From: Dromaius novaehollandiae | Taxonomy: Eukaryota > Chordata > Aves > Casuariiformes > Dromaiidae | DNA length: 64,000 nucleotides | Assembly: GCF_036370855.1 (NCBI RefSeq) | Contig: NC_088102.1 | Span: 39,903,835 to 39,967,834 of the forward strand | Direction: 5' to 3' | Shown: positions 39,227 through 51,024 of the stretch, piece after piece | Layout: each line of letters starts with the position of its first letter | How positions within the stretch are numbered: the stretch's first letter is position 1 | Position numbers and translations under genes: made by a program | The notes under the pieces: generated by a model | Seen by the model: the letters and a program-made list of their open reading frames with translations, nothing else | Databases searched by the model: none | Told to the model about the DNA's origin: nothing

Positions 39227-42200
39227 GGGCAAAAATTTATCTCTAGCGATCTAGCTAAAATTTTGTGTCAGCACATGCCATGAGAACAGCAATATGGTAA
39301 ATAAAGGCAGGAAAGAGCAAGTAGGTCCCGGTGCCATTTAATCACCTCATTGTTTGGCGCTATTAGGACAGCCATGTCTAGGCCCCCAGAGATTTGGTAA
39401 AGGAAATGAAGGCCAAGTGCTCTGGTCTTCTGCAGTATGCTATTCATGAGTTTGTTCTGCAAACAGTCTTTTTTACACAACATGGTGTAATGTCTATTAT
39501 AAAGCATTCATTCTGTGTATTGCAGTAAGGAATATCAATCATTTCAATCAGTCCATTCCAAGACTGTGCACACTTTTGGATTCCTGAATTTAATAGGGAG
39601 AGGCCTCTGCTGGATGCTCTGGGTTACAAAAAGATGATGCCACTTGCCTTAATGCTACACCATTAATGCTTAATGCCATACAAAGTGTTAAAACACCTGC
39701 CCAGGAGGTGAAAACCAAAGTCTGAGTCCCCATTATACCTGCAAGGACAAGCAAAACCACTTCTGCATCTCAAGAGGACTTCTTGAGCCATCAAGCAGAA
39801 TTCTCACCTGTTTCGTTCCAGTTTGCACAATTATGCTGTCCTGAAATACACATCTGCAGGATATCCATACTGCAGTCCTCATCGTCTTCAGAAATATTTG
39901 TTTTTTGATAATGGTGAAGAACACCATAAAATGAAAGTTATACAGCAGCTATCATAATTGTTCCATTTTCTCCTGATTCAGATTCTACTAATGCAGTACT
40001 TGGCAAACTTCTTGAAGACATACATCCAAACTGCTGCTAAGGATTTTGAAGTATTTTGAAGATCACACACTTAGTTCAGAACCAAAAAATGTGGTATCTG
40101 CTGATGTGATGGTGACTGAATTACTAAGAGGTTCTGTAAAAGTATTGTTTAGTCAGGAAGAGATTTCAAACAAGAACATAGGCAAATCATCATTTTAACT
40201 TACTCCTAGCCAGCTCCTGGATTCATCTACCACAACTAGTTCTCTACATGTTAATGTCTGCTTAGAGTTAATACCCTGCTGTTCTGGTACAGACTATTTC
40301 ATGCACCTTCACCATTAGACAATTTCCTCCAGCATCATTTCATATAATATACTGACCTCTATATAGACTATAATAGACTATTACAGACTGACCTCCCTTT
40401 CTGGGAAATGAGGCAGCAGCATTTTCAGGCTGCGTCTATGTCCAAGCAGCTCGGATGTTGGCCCGGTTCTAGGAGGAGGGACTAGACAGTGCTCAAGCTG
40501 AAAGCGCAAGACTCACACTGAACAATATGTAGGGAAGAGGGATGACTTCTCATCAAAGCTTGTGTTGAATCTCAGCATGGTAACTCTGAGTGAGAGGTAA
40601 AGGATATGACATCTGGTCAAGGTATAGATTTTGGAATTAACCAGGGGGGACTGCTGAAGCAAGAGGATCCTTCCAGGTAAAATTACCATATCTGTGCCTT
40701 TTTTGAGAGTTGATATGGGTAATGGTTTACTTCAGGCTGAATTTAGGCCTACAAGTCTAAGTAAGCACCTAAACAAGAGACCAGATTTTTAAAAGTGTCC
40801 AGCACTCAGCAGCTTTCATTGGCTCTAACACTTGCCAGTTCAGAAAAAGCAGGAAACTTATTTTAAAAAAGAAGTTATGGTCCTGACTCCTCACATCCAT
40901 TTAAAACATTTTAAAACGCATTTAAAACTGGAGAGAAAAAATAAAAAGTGAAAACTGCAAAGACTAGGACTAAACTTAAACTTGCACCCCCAATACCGTA
41001 ATAGAGTAGTAGGCCATCTCTAGTAAACCACCAGAAATATCAAGTTATTCATTGCTATGCTGAAATCAGAAGCAACAACTTTTTCCAAGGACAAAATCTT
41101 AGCGAGTGAGCCCACACATTTTATAAAACAGACTCAGTTTGTTGGACTTATATTTGACTTAGCTTATATGGACTAAGCAGAAATAGAAGAAGGGTGTACA
41201 GTAACTATCCTGTCCAAAGCTTGCTGAAAGCCTCCCCTTTAATGATAATGTCTTTTAGATCAAGCTTTAAACAGAGAAAATGGAAACAAAGAACAGCTTT
41301 GTCTCTGAAAGCTGCATTTGCAAATAAGCTTTCTAGCCTAAATTCTACTTTTATTACACCTCTGTCTCTTCAGTAGTATTGTGTGTCTGTAAATAAGAGC
41401 AATCTGTCTGCTTAGGTGTTTCTTAAGTCTCAGTATGGGTCTACATTCTGCAATGCTCATATACTCAATACTCATACTACTAACCAACAACAGCAGGGTG
41501 TCAAGGTGGCACACTGAGACATCTGCCACTGATGTTTGTGTGTTTAAAAAAGGAGAGAAAAAAAAAGTCTGCCAGTACTTAAAAGTTGTCCATAGCTAGT
41601 TAGAAGGTGCTGGATGAAGTGCTTGTGTCACTTTTATCTACATCTTCACCTAATCCACATCCCCCTTGTTTGTCACATATCCCTTGCTTCTTGCACCTGG
41701 ATTAAGATAGTTACTTCCCTGGGAGGAGAGAGATTTCCCCCCCCCCCAAAAAAAGGGTCTCTGGTCATAAGACACAAATTTGGGGTATCAGCCTAAGGGT
41801 GATTATCTTGTCTTTTGACATAAACACAGGATAAAATTTTCTTCATCTAATCGAAACCATCCATGTTGTATCACGATAACAAGTGTGTTATGCTCAACAA
41901 ACGTGTTACCTCTGTTCACCAGACAAAAATAGAGAACCATTTAAGGACCCACTTGCTTTAGACAAAAGCCATGACAAATTGTAAATCCTGTCCTTTACAT
42001 TTCATATCCAATCATAATGTAAGCAGCCCTTTTTGGATGCAGAATACAATCATTTTATAAAACATACAGGAAAAACCCCACAAATGTCACACTTGGGAGG
42101 CTGCAAGAGTTTACCATCATAACTTCTAGACCCACCAACATCTTTCTTCCCAAATGTTGCAGGTGTGGTACTTATCCTGCTTTTACAGGATGCCTGCTAA

Positions 42201-43319
42201 AAATACTGTCTTTGCTTTCCAAATAAGAATAATTTTCTTTTTTTGTAGCAGATAAATGCATTATAGCCCTGAATCCAGAAATCCCAGTCCTTTAAAATAA
42301 AGTTTTTGCTTACATCTAGACTACAGATTCCTCTTTACGTTGATCTGGTTGAGGGATCTTGATGCTGCTATAATAGTAAAAATAATACTTACTGAATGTT
42401 ATCTCTAGATCCTTCATGCTTCTGCATAATTTAGACAAATTTTATCTCTTGTTTAAAAAAATGAAAATTACAATGCTTCCTTACCACTCTGTTCTTGCAG
42501 ACACTCCTTGCCTGCAAGGACACATTCAGTAATAGCTTACAAAGAAATTGCATAGTAAAGCAAGAGAAACCTCGAGATGATTTAATAAAACATCTATCAA
42601 ATACAGAAAGAATTATGGGTACAGGAGATTTGCAGCATAGTTGCATGTATTTTAGGTCCCAGCAATTACATTTCTGCGTCCAGTTAACTTGTGCAACTTC
42701 ACAGACAGCTTCTCATAGCAACAGTAAAATACATAGCACTTTTAGAAGAACCCAGCCCTGAAGGTATTGAAAAGTTTCCACAAAAGACAGACAACTTGCC
42801 CTTGTGAAATGTGAGGTTTGATGTAACTAAACTTTTGATGCATTTCTTACAGTTCAGAAACACAACATCTACCAGCTTGCTTTGGATAGTACTTCTCTAC
42901 CTTCACACAAAATGAACAACCTGGTCTTAAAACCTACCTCCCCCTGAAACACTACTCTGTGGAAACCACTGGAAGGGTTTATGCCATAGATACCTGCCTC
43001 TCACTGGAATATCTGTTTCTTGCCTGCCTGTGTATCACTGACGTGAATTAAACAAAGACTGCAAGAGCAACTTTTTTCTCTCTTGGGTATTACTGAATGA
43101 CAGAAGCAAAATGCTCACAAACATCTCTCACTGTGAAATGGAGGGACACTTGGATGAACTGGATGAAAATACTTAATTTCTTCACACCTGTTTTAAAAAG
43201 TTTGCATTTGTAAACTGTTGAGATACATGGAGCATAAAACCACACCTACTGTTTGCCCAACTACCTCAGCTTAAGAGCTCAAGCTGAAAAGAAAAGAACA
43301 GCATACCTTACTGCCTGCA
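39227..43319. other. Intergenic DNA between SYNJ2BP and the ADAM gene
   Basis: AT-rich sequence without any ORF above about 90 codons and without recognisable exons. The only simple repeat of note is a C11A7 run at 41737-41754. I saw no trace of a second ADAM copy, although mammals carry two genes (ADAM20 and ADAM21) in this interval. Confidence 0.6.
41737..41754. repeat. C11-A7 homopolymer pair
   Basis: Eleven C followed by seven A in intergenic DNA. A simple low-complexity run with no visible function. Confidence 0.85.
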
Positions 43320-43325
43320 TTTATT
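43320..43325 (-). terminator. Candidate poly(A) signal of the ADAM gene
   Basis: AATAAA on the minus strand 206 nt after the TAA stop codon, the first such hexamer downstream. The spacing suits a short 3' UTR. Confidence 0.5.
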
Positions 43326-43530
43326 ATCTTAAAATAAAGATAACATTTACCCTGTATTTGATGACGTTTCATGAGATTACAACTATTCAGAACATGTTGA
43401 ATCATTTTAATGAATTAGCAGTGGCTCAAGAGCTACTGGCGATTCTTTCTTGAGCGTCCAAAGCTACTGTTTGCTGGCCTCTCAGTAAGTGCTCTGTGCT
43501 GGACTTGGACTCACCAGCAGGTGTTCTCTT

Positions 43531-45747
43531 TTAGGAACTGCTAGGATTTCCAGCACTTGGAGCAACTGCTGGGTTTTTGCTGTGTAATCGAGCTGTTATC
43601 CTCCTAAACCATCCTGCTATTTCCTGTTTATAACATTTGATAAGGGTAGCTCCGAGGACACAGAGAACAACAAGGCCAAGGAATGTTACTCCTATTTTTG
43701 CTCTATGAAAAATATCCCTGGCTGGAGGAGGTCCACTGTCAATGCTACCTCCAAGGCCTTCCAGTTCACAATATGGAGGAGCCCAGCCATAGTCGCAGTG
43801 ACAGTTCTTACGATTGTTGCACACTCCTCTGTTGTGGCACTTTGTCACATTACAGTCATAGTTCAGCAGTGACACATTGGTACATGTCCTGTTGATACAA
43901 AGCATATCACTACCACATGATGTGCCATCATCCACAGCCCCCATATCAGCTGTAGGCATCCCTACATGATAGTCAATACCCCAACACTTTTTATCTCCAA
44001 CAGGAGTTTGGATTATGGTTATGTGGTTGCGCAAATATGGCAATTTGTGTATGTTTTCACACTGGATCCTACCACATAAGATATTCTCAATTTTGCATTT
44101 TATAAATTGAATATTGTTCTGAATACCACAATTTCCAAACCGGTCACCTCGAGTATTTAGTGTTCTGAAGCAATCTGAAGGAGCAGCCCTGGCTTTTTTG
44201 CCAAAGAGATGCTTGCATTGTTTACTGTGGGAAGAACATTTTCCTTGGTAGCAGTAGGCACCGTCCTCGCATCGGGCTCCATCTTGCAAGTACACATCTG
44301 GCTGGCACCAGGGGGAAGTCCCATTGCAATACTCTGGCAGATCACAGTCGCCCACACTTGCTCTGCAGAGTGTTCCTGCTGGAAGGACCTGACAACCCTT
44401 GCAGCATTCTCCAGATGCACAAGCTGAGCCTTGAGTAAATGTACAGTTAGGGTGGCAACAAGGGTCCCTTCTGCAGTTTGATTCTGAGCCACAGTCACAT
44501 TGCTCTCCATTTTCTACTACCTCATTCCCACAACATTCATGCTTCGTGCTGTAGAAACTGCCAGGTACTGGTGGTTGACGCAAACAATTTGCACCACTCC
44601 CAAGCAAGTCAAAGTAGTATCTGTAACTGCAGTCACTGAATGCATCAGTGTTGGCCTCACTTTCATACATAATACATTTCTTCCGTCTACATTTACAGCC
44701 TGCTTCATCATGTTGCATTCCAAGATTATGGCCTAGCTCATGGGCAAATGTGACAATAAGTCCAGACAGTTTCCTGTTAGTGAAGGACTCAACTGCTGAT
44801 GACCACTGGTCATTACATATGGATGACAGATATGCCAATCCCAAACTCTTTCCAAAGCTCTGAAATGCAAATAAGTGAGCAGTATCATGGCGCATCCGTG
44901 GAGACAGATTTGTCTTTCTCCATTTGTTAAAGTCTGCAAGTGTCTTGCTTACAGAGTTAGTAATATTTATAAGATTACCTTTGGTCCAGATCTCCAGCCC
45001 CAGAAGATACAGCTGAACAGAAAGTTGATCATATAGAGAATCCCCAATATTGATGATGTCCATGACTTGCTTGACGACTTCAGATTCGTTCTCACCTGAC
45101 TTCACAAACCGCACTTGGTCCACAACCACCACGAGCTTCACATACCTGGTGTGCGTCCACCAACCCTGCAGCGTGTCCTCCTCCTCCTCCTCCTCCACCT
45201 GGGCAACCTGGAGCTGGGGCAACAAGGTCTTTTGGCGCCACAGCTCCTGCTGAGTCAGTCCGCAGGTGGGGCCTGTAGGGTCAGCAGCCTCTTCCATGCG
45301 GTAGAGGACATGCCGAAAGGCTGGATCATCAGGGACAGGCTCGATCTCATAGGTGCTGTCCTCCACCCACAGCACCCCACGGAGTCCCCCCCAGCAGGTG
45401 CTGAGAGCCACCAGGGAGCCAGGGCTGCCCTGCACCTCGCCCTGGTAGAGGCAGTCCTCCTGCACGAAGGGCTGGTCGTCCCAGCGGGTCCCATCCTCCC
45501 CGTAGCTGACCACAGTGAAGAACTGGGAGACCAGCCGCCTCTGGGACCGCAGGTGCAGGACCCGCAGCCGCCCCTCCAGCTCCAGCTGGTAGGAGAGGGC
45601 CAGGGGGTCCTGGCCGGCCCGGGGGCTCAGGCGCCGCGGCACCGTCACCTCCGTGGCAGCGACGCGCAGCGACCCGGGCACGTCCTCCTGGGCAGCAGGG
45701 CTCCCCGCCAGGCCCAGCAGCACCAGCAGCCACAGCAGCACCCCCAT
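43531..45747 (-). CDS. ADAM20: ADAM20/ADAM21-like membrane metalloprotease-disintegrin (single exon)
   Basis: An intronless 738-aa ORF with the full ADAM layout. Signal peptide about 1-20 (MGVLLWLLVLLG...). Prodomain with cysteine-switch PTCGLT (Cys162). Reprolysin domain from about 199, with the complete zinc site HELGHNLGMQHD at 336-347 and Met-turn CIM (Met360), so it should be catalytically active. Disintegrin domain about 395-490 with loop CRASVGDCD at 461. Then a Cys-rich region, an EGF-like module 632-660, one membrane span about 684-705 and a 33-aa cytoplasmic tail. The start is the first ATG in frame and has a strong context (GCCATGG). Human ADAM20 and ADAM21 are intronless and lie between SYNJ2BP and MED6, and ADAM20 shares this orientation; hence the name, but ADAM21 is not excluded. 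The mammalian genes are testis-restricted; expression here is unknown. Confidence 0.93.
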   Translation of the reverse strand: MGVLLWLLVLLGLAGSPAAQEDVPGSLRVAATEVTVPRRLSPRAGQDPLALSYQLELEGRLRVLHLRSQRRLVSQFFTVVSYGEDGTRWDDQPFVQEDCLYQGEVQGSPGSLVALSTCWGGLRGVLWVEDSTYEIEPVPDDPAFRHVLYRMEEAADPTGPTCGLTQQELWRQKTLLPQLQVAQVEEEEEEDTLQGWWTHTRYVKLVVVVDQVRFVKSGENESEVVKQVMDIINIGDSLYDQLSVQLYLLGLEIWTKGNLINITNSVSKTLADFNKWRKTNLSPRMRHDTAHLFAFQSFGKSLGLAYLSSICNDQWSSAVESFTNRKLSGLIVTFAHELGHNLGMQHDEAGCKCRRKKCIMYESEANTDAFSDCSYRYYFDLLGSGANCLRQPPVPGSFYSTKHECCGNEVVENGEQCDCGSESNCRRDPCCHPNCTFTQGSACASGECCKGCQVLPAGTLCRASVGDCDLPEYCNGTSPWCQPDVYLQDGARCEDGAYCYQGKCSSHSKQCKHLFGKKARAAPSDCFRTLNTRGDRFGNCGIQNNIQFIKCKIENILCGRIQCENIHKLPYLRNHITIIQTPVGDKKCWGIDYHVGMPTADMGAVDDGTSCGSDMLCINRTCTNVSLLNYDCNVTKCHNRGVCNNRKNCHCDYGWAPPYCELEGLGGSIDSGPPPARDIFHRAKIGVTFLGLVVLCVLGATLIKCYKQEIAGWFRRITARLHSKNPAVAPSAGNPSSS

Positions 45748-45960
45748 GGCCACGGGCTGCCAGGCACCCCACCGCGCCCCGCTTTGTGACCACCCGGAGC
45801 CCGGAACAGGCCCTGCCCGCCCCACGGCGCCCGCCCGCGAGGCCTCCCTCAACTACCCCCTGCCGAAACAGCACCCCACTGCCTGAGCGGGGCGTCCCCT
45901 GCGCCCACCAGGCGTGCAGGCCTGGCCCACGCGTGCCCAGGGTGGTGCTGCGGGGCAACC
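45170..45960 (-). promoter_or_regulatory. CpG-rich 5' part and probable promoter of the ADAM gene
   Basis: GC-rich, CpG-containing DNA covers the prodomain coding region and about 200 bp upstream of the ATG. The rest of the ORF and the flanks are AT-rich. No TATA box was recognised near the start, and the transcription start is not visible. Confidence 0.55.
45173..45198 (-). repeat. Coding GAG/GAG-like trinucleotide repeat in the ADAM prodomain
   Basis: Tandem CTC triplets on the plus strand encode six consecutive Glu (residues 185-190) between the cysteine switch and the catalytic domain. The tract is likely to vary in length. Confidence 0.85.
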
Positions 45961-46863
45961 CCCTGGGCTTTGAGCACACAGGCTCTTGTGGGGAGGACAA
46001 AATTTGCCCAATGCAAGCACGCACACTGCTTTTAATATTCTTCATTTTAAAATTAATGAGTATTTCTCCTGCTGAGTGTAAGAGCGCTCAGTGAGGAAGA
46101 ACCCTCACTAAGTTTCACACTTCTAGTCATTGATATTTGTGCTGAGCAAACAGATTACTTGGTTAGACCACAGGGGGAAAAGTCTGTGTTAATAGCTCAA
46201 AGGTTAGCTTTTGTTTTGGTTGCTACTTTTTTTTCCCCCTGTCTCTTAAAAGCTCATTTGCGACTGGAGATGAGGAATAAAGAATTTCAGCCCAAAAGAG
46301 TATTTGGAAAAAGCTTTGGGTCCAAACTGAAAAAATACAGAAATGCTGGATATGAGAACACAATGCTTCCTGTTGCCTTTCTTTGTAGGTGCCTTACCAT
46401 AGCTAGAGGCACAGCTATAAAATAAAATAAATCAAAAATAGAGTAGAAGCAGGGATGAATTTGGTCATGTTATGTATAATAGTGCAGACACAAAATAATA
46501 TAACAAGTGTAAAAGCATAAAGCCTATTTATGCCACAGTTGCTACGTACCTATATCAATGTACCCCAAGTACAGACATCACCAGTGCAACAGCAGCTTCC
46601 CTATCTCCTGGCCTTTCTAAATGTTTGCGCTTGCAGAGTAGGGAGAAGAGGGAATTCTCACATGCATCTCCTGCTTGGCTGCCATCTCTATTTTAGGAAA
46701 CATCTGCATCAACTTACATCTTTAAGAAAATGATCTGGATTGTGGTAAGACCGTGTGTCCTGTACAGTACTGCTATGCCCACTGACCTTTTGGCATGTCG
46801 TGCCGGGATTTGGCATACCCACAGCTGTTATCTCTTAGGAGCTCTTCACATTTTTCTTTTCAG

Positions 46864-47233
46864 CACCCAAAACATTTCTTGGTTGGAATCCAACCCGCCA
46901 CAGCCCTTACCTTTCTCAGTTGCAAGAGGTGTCCCCCTCCATCACAGAGATCCTCTTCTGCCTGTCTGTGGGCATCAGCTTCTGAGTGGTGACCATCACA
47001 CAGGCACAAGCAGCAACATGCATTTCAGACAGGCACTACCCCTCAGGAGGCTGAGCAATGAGAGCAGAGCTGGAGACTCAGGGCCTCCCTCTGCTGCTTT
47101 CTCCCCCAAGACCCCTAAGCAGGCAGGTTCCTTGAGCCAGCCAGAGGGCAGGCGCAATCAGCTGCTACAGAGGTTAGCAACCCGTGTCAGAGAGGGCTTC
47201 AGAGCCTGCGTGTTGGCATGTCGCTCATTCTTG
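46864..47233 (+). other. Possible exon of an unrecognised plus-strand transcript
   Basis: 370 nt between a good acceptor (pyrimidine run ending TTTTCAG) and a good donor (TTG|GTAAGC). One reading frame is open across it, as part of a plus-strand ORF from 46730 to 47278 whose first ATG is at 46775 and which matches no family I know. It lies about 1.1 kb upstream of the ADAM start and points away from it, so a divergent non-coding transcript is the simpler reading. It may also be chance. Confidence 0.15.
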
Positions 47234-48900
47234 GTAAGCACAGCCAGTGTTGGTAGAGCCCACCTCATAATACAGTAGCTTAGACTTAAGTAAAGAAGAC
47301 AGGAGGGTGCCTGCTTCTGTTACTAGGTTATGGTTTCAAATAATGTTACTCAAATAATTCCCCATTAAAAACACCTTATTTTCTAGGAGGTTTTATAAAA
47401 ATCTGGTATTTTTCATTTGACAAAGTTTATTCAGTTATTGAAGATGCTTATCACAACACAGGCTAAGAGAATACCACACTAACACATCTATCCCTATTGT
47501 AGCCTTTACATAGCTAAACGAAAATCAGTTGCTTTAGATCAGGAACAGTAAGTGTGGCACAATGACCACAAGCCTCCAACATATACATGGATTATCACTG
47601 ATGTTTTGACATCTTCCTACATATCCATAGCTGTATGTTATCTGAGGTTGTTCATTATTGTTTTGGCTAAGAGTGAGCAAACTCTGACTGTATGAGGCTT
47701 AGATTTACTGTTTTTCTTACTAATTTTAATTTTAAAGCCTTAGAAACTTTTTTCCTCTAAATTCTGTCATCTGTGCTTTTAAGTTTTTGAATAATTTTCC
47801 ACTGCTACTTTTCATGTATCCCTTTTGCATTCCAAAGCCTTGAACTGTGTCAGATTGTCTTTTGAAATAAATGTAATTCAGGACACAATAGCTGTAATAG
47901 AAAAATCCTATTACATTATTTTTTTGTGTGTGTGCAGTGTCTGTAGTGCTACTTTTAAATTCATGCTTCTGCTCTGTGACCATTCCTGACTTAGGCTATA
48001 AAAGAGCCCCTACTACATCACTCTGCCAATTTGCTCAAAACATCATATGCCCTACCCCTAGAAGTTGCCTACTGCTTTTTTTTCCCCCCACCCTCAGTTA
48101 AGTTATGCATAACCATATAGTTAGGACTAGGAGAAAGAATTTGGGTTCCATCATTGAATTCATGGCCAATTAGATTTTAAAATGTGTTAACGTAACAGTT
48201 CATAACACAGTGCTGAGCACCTACAGCAAGTCCTTCAGTATCAAGGTCACAGCAGCAAGACTACACAGTTGTGTTCAGATTAGCAGAGCCTTCCACTTCT
48301 GTACTCTGATCAGGTAAGGAGTAGACAGGATTTTTGGGGGGGAGGGAGGAGAGAAATGATTCCCGTTATATGGCAATGAAGAGAAGAAAAATGGCTAACC
48401 ATACAATAGAGCAGAGAAGAAAGATCACATCCGTCTGTAGCTACTCAACAGCAGAAACATTTGGTTAGCACATTTAACTGGCTTTCACACAACCTATCTT
48501 TCCCCCCCCGCAAATGTTTTTTCATCTTGCAGTCCTCCAAAATTTTCAGAGAGGGGCAAAGCTCCTGTGGAACTGAATCCTACCAGCAATCGGCTTACTC
48601 TTCTCACTTACCATCTGATGAGTCTTTAGGAAAGAGTGATAGATCCCCAGCACTCTCGCACTATGGACTAAAGGCTAATAACTACACCCTTGCAGAAATA
48701 ATTGAAGCCTTCTGCTGTTGAGATGTCAACAGCACACCACCAGATCCTGTCCTACTGGACAAATCCCCTGCCCCCAACCATAATCCACATTATCTCCATT
48801 TGTAAGATGTGGATAACCTCTGTATTTTGGAGTGTTTATTGGTGTAAATGGCTGAAATGAATCAGATTCTAGAAGATGATGAATACCAAACGAGAGACTA

Positions 48901-49010
48901 ATGAGGAAATTAATAATTGTTTTCAGAGCAGGTTCTGAATAGCACACAGAAGAAACAGCTCAGGACCAAATACCGAACTACCAAGAGAAAAAAACTGAAT
49001 AGTTTCTTAA
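48901..49010 (+). repeat. Copy A of a dispersed repeat shared with 63310
   Basis: Starts with the 18-mer ATGAGGAAATTAATAATT, also present at 63310, followed by about 80 nt of partly alignable sequence (CAGAGCAGG..TGAATAG against CAGAACAGG..TGCATAG, and a shared TGAATAG further on). Probably an old interspersed repeat of unknown family. Confidence 0.4.
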
Positions 49011-50351
49011 CAGCTGAGCACTGCTCATGGTGTTTACTCAAAAAAAGGACACATGACTCCTATGGATAAAATAGTTTGATCTGACAATTAAAAACTATCA
49101 TAAAACAAACATACAAGTAAAGGAGCATTACCTGAAGCTCACTAAAAACAAACAAAACACCCCCAAAACTCCACACCTCTTACAGGTTACTAATGCATGT
49201 TTGACTTTGTAGACTTGCTATGGTTACATATGATTGTAAACAAGTTTCCTCAAGCAAAACAGTACTCAAGCTAGGCATTTGTAAGTGGTAGATTACTGCT
49301 GTAAGCAGTACATTTCTGACTCAGCATGGTGCCACTGAAATAGACAGTCTTAGGGCTCTGGTTAACCAGTCCCATTCCTTGCTCAGGTTCTGTCATAATT
49401 CAGCAACCTAGTGTCAAAGTTTATGGTGCTTCTTGGGCCCTTTGTTCTCAGGGGAAGTCCTCTAATACAGAAAAGAGGCCATAACCTTTTGTTCCACATG
49501 TATTCATACTACATTGTAATTATTCAAGGTTGAATATCTCCAACTTGTTTTGAGCATCCCAGAATAACTACTCTCTACATCTTCACTTGAGTTAGGACTT
49601 CACGCTAGCTTATTATCCACCTCCATCAACATTTGGAGAAATAGCTGCTCCAACTTTGCTTTTTTTGCCTTTCTGCCCCTCCTCCCCTTTTTTGTCCATT
49701 TGCTTATCTACATATTTGTTACAGCCTTGGATTACAGGACAGAAGTTACACAGGTCTTTCCATTATTCAGTAGCTACCCAGTCAGAACTTTTCCTCAGTT
49801 ACTGAAGTGAAAATCCCTCCTATAACATCAAAATAAATTTGACAGAGCAGCCTGAATGTATTTTAGTCTCTCCTACTTACATTTGTCTGCTATTTAGAAC
49901 TCTTTTTCCTCACTCTAACATTTACTAGAGGATATTACAAAGTAAGCAACAGTTTGGGGGCTAAGGGGAGAAGAAAACTGTTTCAAGAATGGCTCCACTA
50001 CTTCTACATAAAAAAATGAAACAAGCCGATAGTCATTTCCTAGCAATGGATGACATCTAAATTCTCCACAAGCCAAAGAGTGCCTTGCATAAACACCATA
50101 GCAAATATGCAAAGTATACAGCGGTCAGTGATGTTTCTCTTCCCCTTCCCTACCTCCTCAGGTCTAACAGACAGACAACTACTCAAGGTGATTAGACAGA
50201 GCAAGAAGGTGCTAGAAGCACAGAGGAAACAGTATGCAATTGAGACATTTGAGTTACAATGAAAGAAAGAAATGTAGACACTGTGAGCACATAACAGCAA
50301 GGTATTTTAGCCTGTTTTATGTCATCATATCTCTTCGATAAACACTAGCTT

Positions 50352-50357
50352 TTTATT
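50352..50357 (-). terminator. Candidate poly(A) signal of MED6
   Basis: AATAAA on the minus strand about 670 nt beyond the MED6 stop codon. I saw no earlier canonical hexamer, but a variant signal could be used instead. Confidence 0.4.
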
Positions 50358-51024
50358 ATAACAGAACAGCTTAGCTGTCACTTATCTTTAAGTAAAAAGA
50401 GTGGCTGAGAACATTTAGAAACTTGGGGCAGTTTGACATCTAATTACATGGATTTGAGCCTCCAGTTGCCAAATCTTCAATCTATATACCAAACACACTA
50501 AAGGCACAGCAATTTATATCTGACAGCCTAAATCCTTTAGTTAAACTTGCCTTCCTCAAAATAACACATGACATATTCTGATATCCAAGTAAGAGACTGC
50601 TGCCAGCATGTATGGCATATTCACTAACAAAGTAAGTATTTAAGAAAGGCAACCTAGCATCCAGGATTTGATTCACCAAGAACAAGTTTGGTTTTTTTTA
50701 TAAAAGTTTTTCTTTTTACAAAAGAAACCAAGACACAAGGGATTGCAAGGATTTCAGGAGGCTGCAAAAATATACCTCAGTGTAAAAACCATTCTCAGAA
50801 GCCAACCTGAAAAACAGAATGAAAACTGAAAACACTTTCTTTGAAGCAGCTCACATCCTGCCATTGCCATTTCTACAATAGGTTTCTACAGAAAGAGCTG
50901 CTACAGGGACTTCAATTCCTGAATTTTCACAGTCTTGGTGAAGAGCTTAAATATTAAGGAAAGGGAGCAAGAATCTCCTGTAGACTTTCAGGTACTGACT
51001 AATCCAGATGTGTAACAATTTCCT

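Larger units (their letters stand above)
46000..50351. other. Intergenic DNA between the ADAM gene and MED6
   Basis: Mostly AT-rich and non-coding. It contains one ORF-bearing segment at 46864-47233 bounded by splice-like sites, and one copy of a sequence that recurs at 63310. No known gene was recognised. Confidence 0.55.

Noticed and set aside
45748-45852. 35-codon upstream extension of the ADAM reading frame
   Set aside because: It starts at TTG, not ATG. The first ATG (45747) has a strong context and is followed at once by a signal peptide.
45115-46045. ORFs of 224 and 232 codons overlapping the ADAM 5' part
   Set aside because: They are other-frame shadows of GC-rich coding and CpG-island sequence and have no domain.
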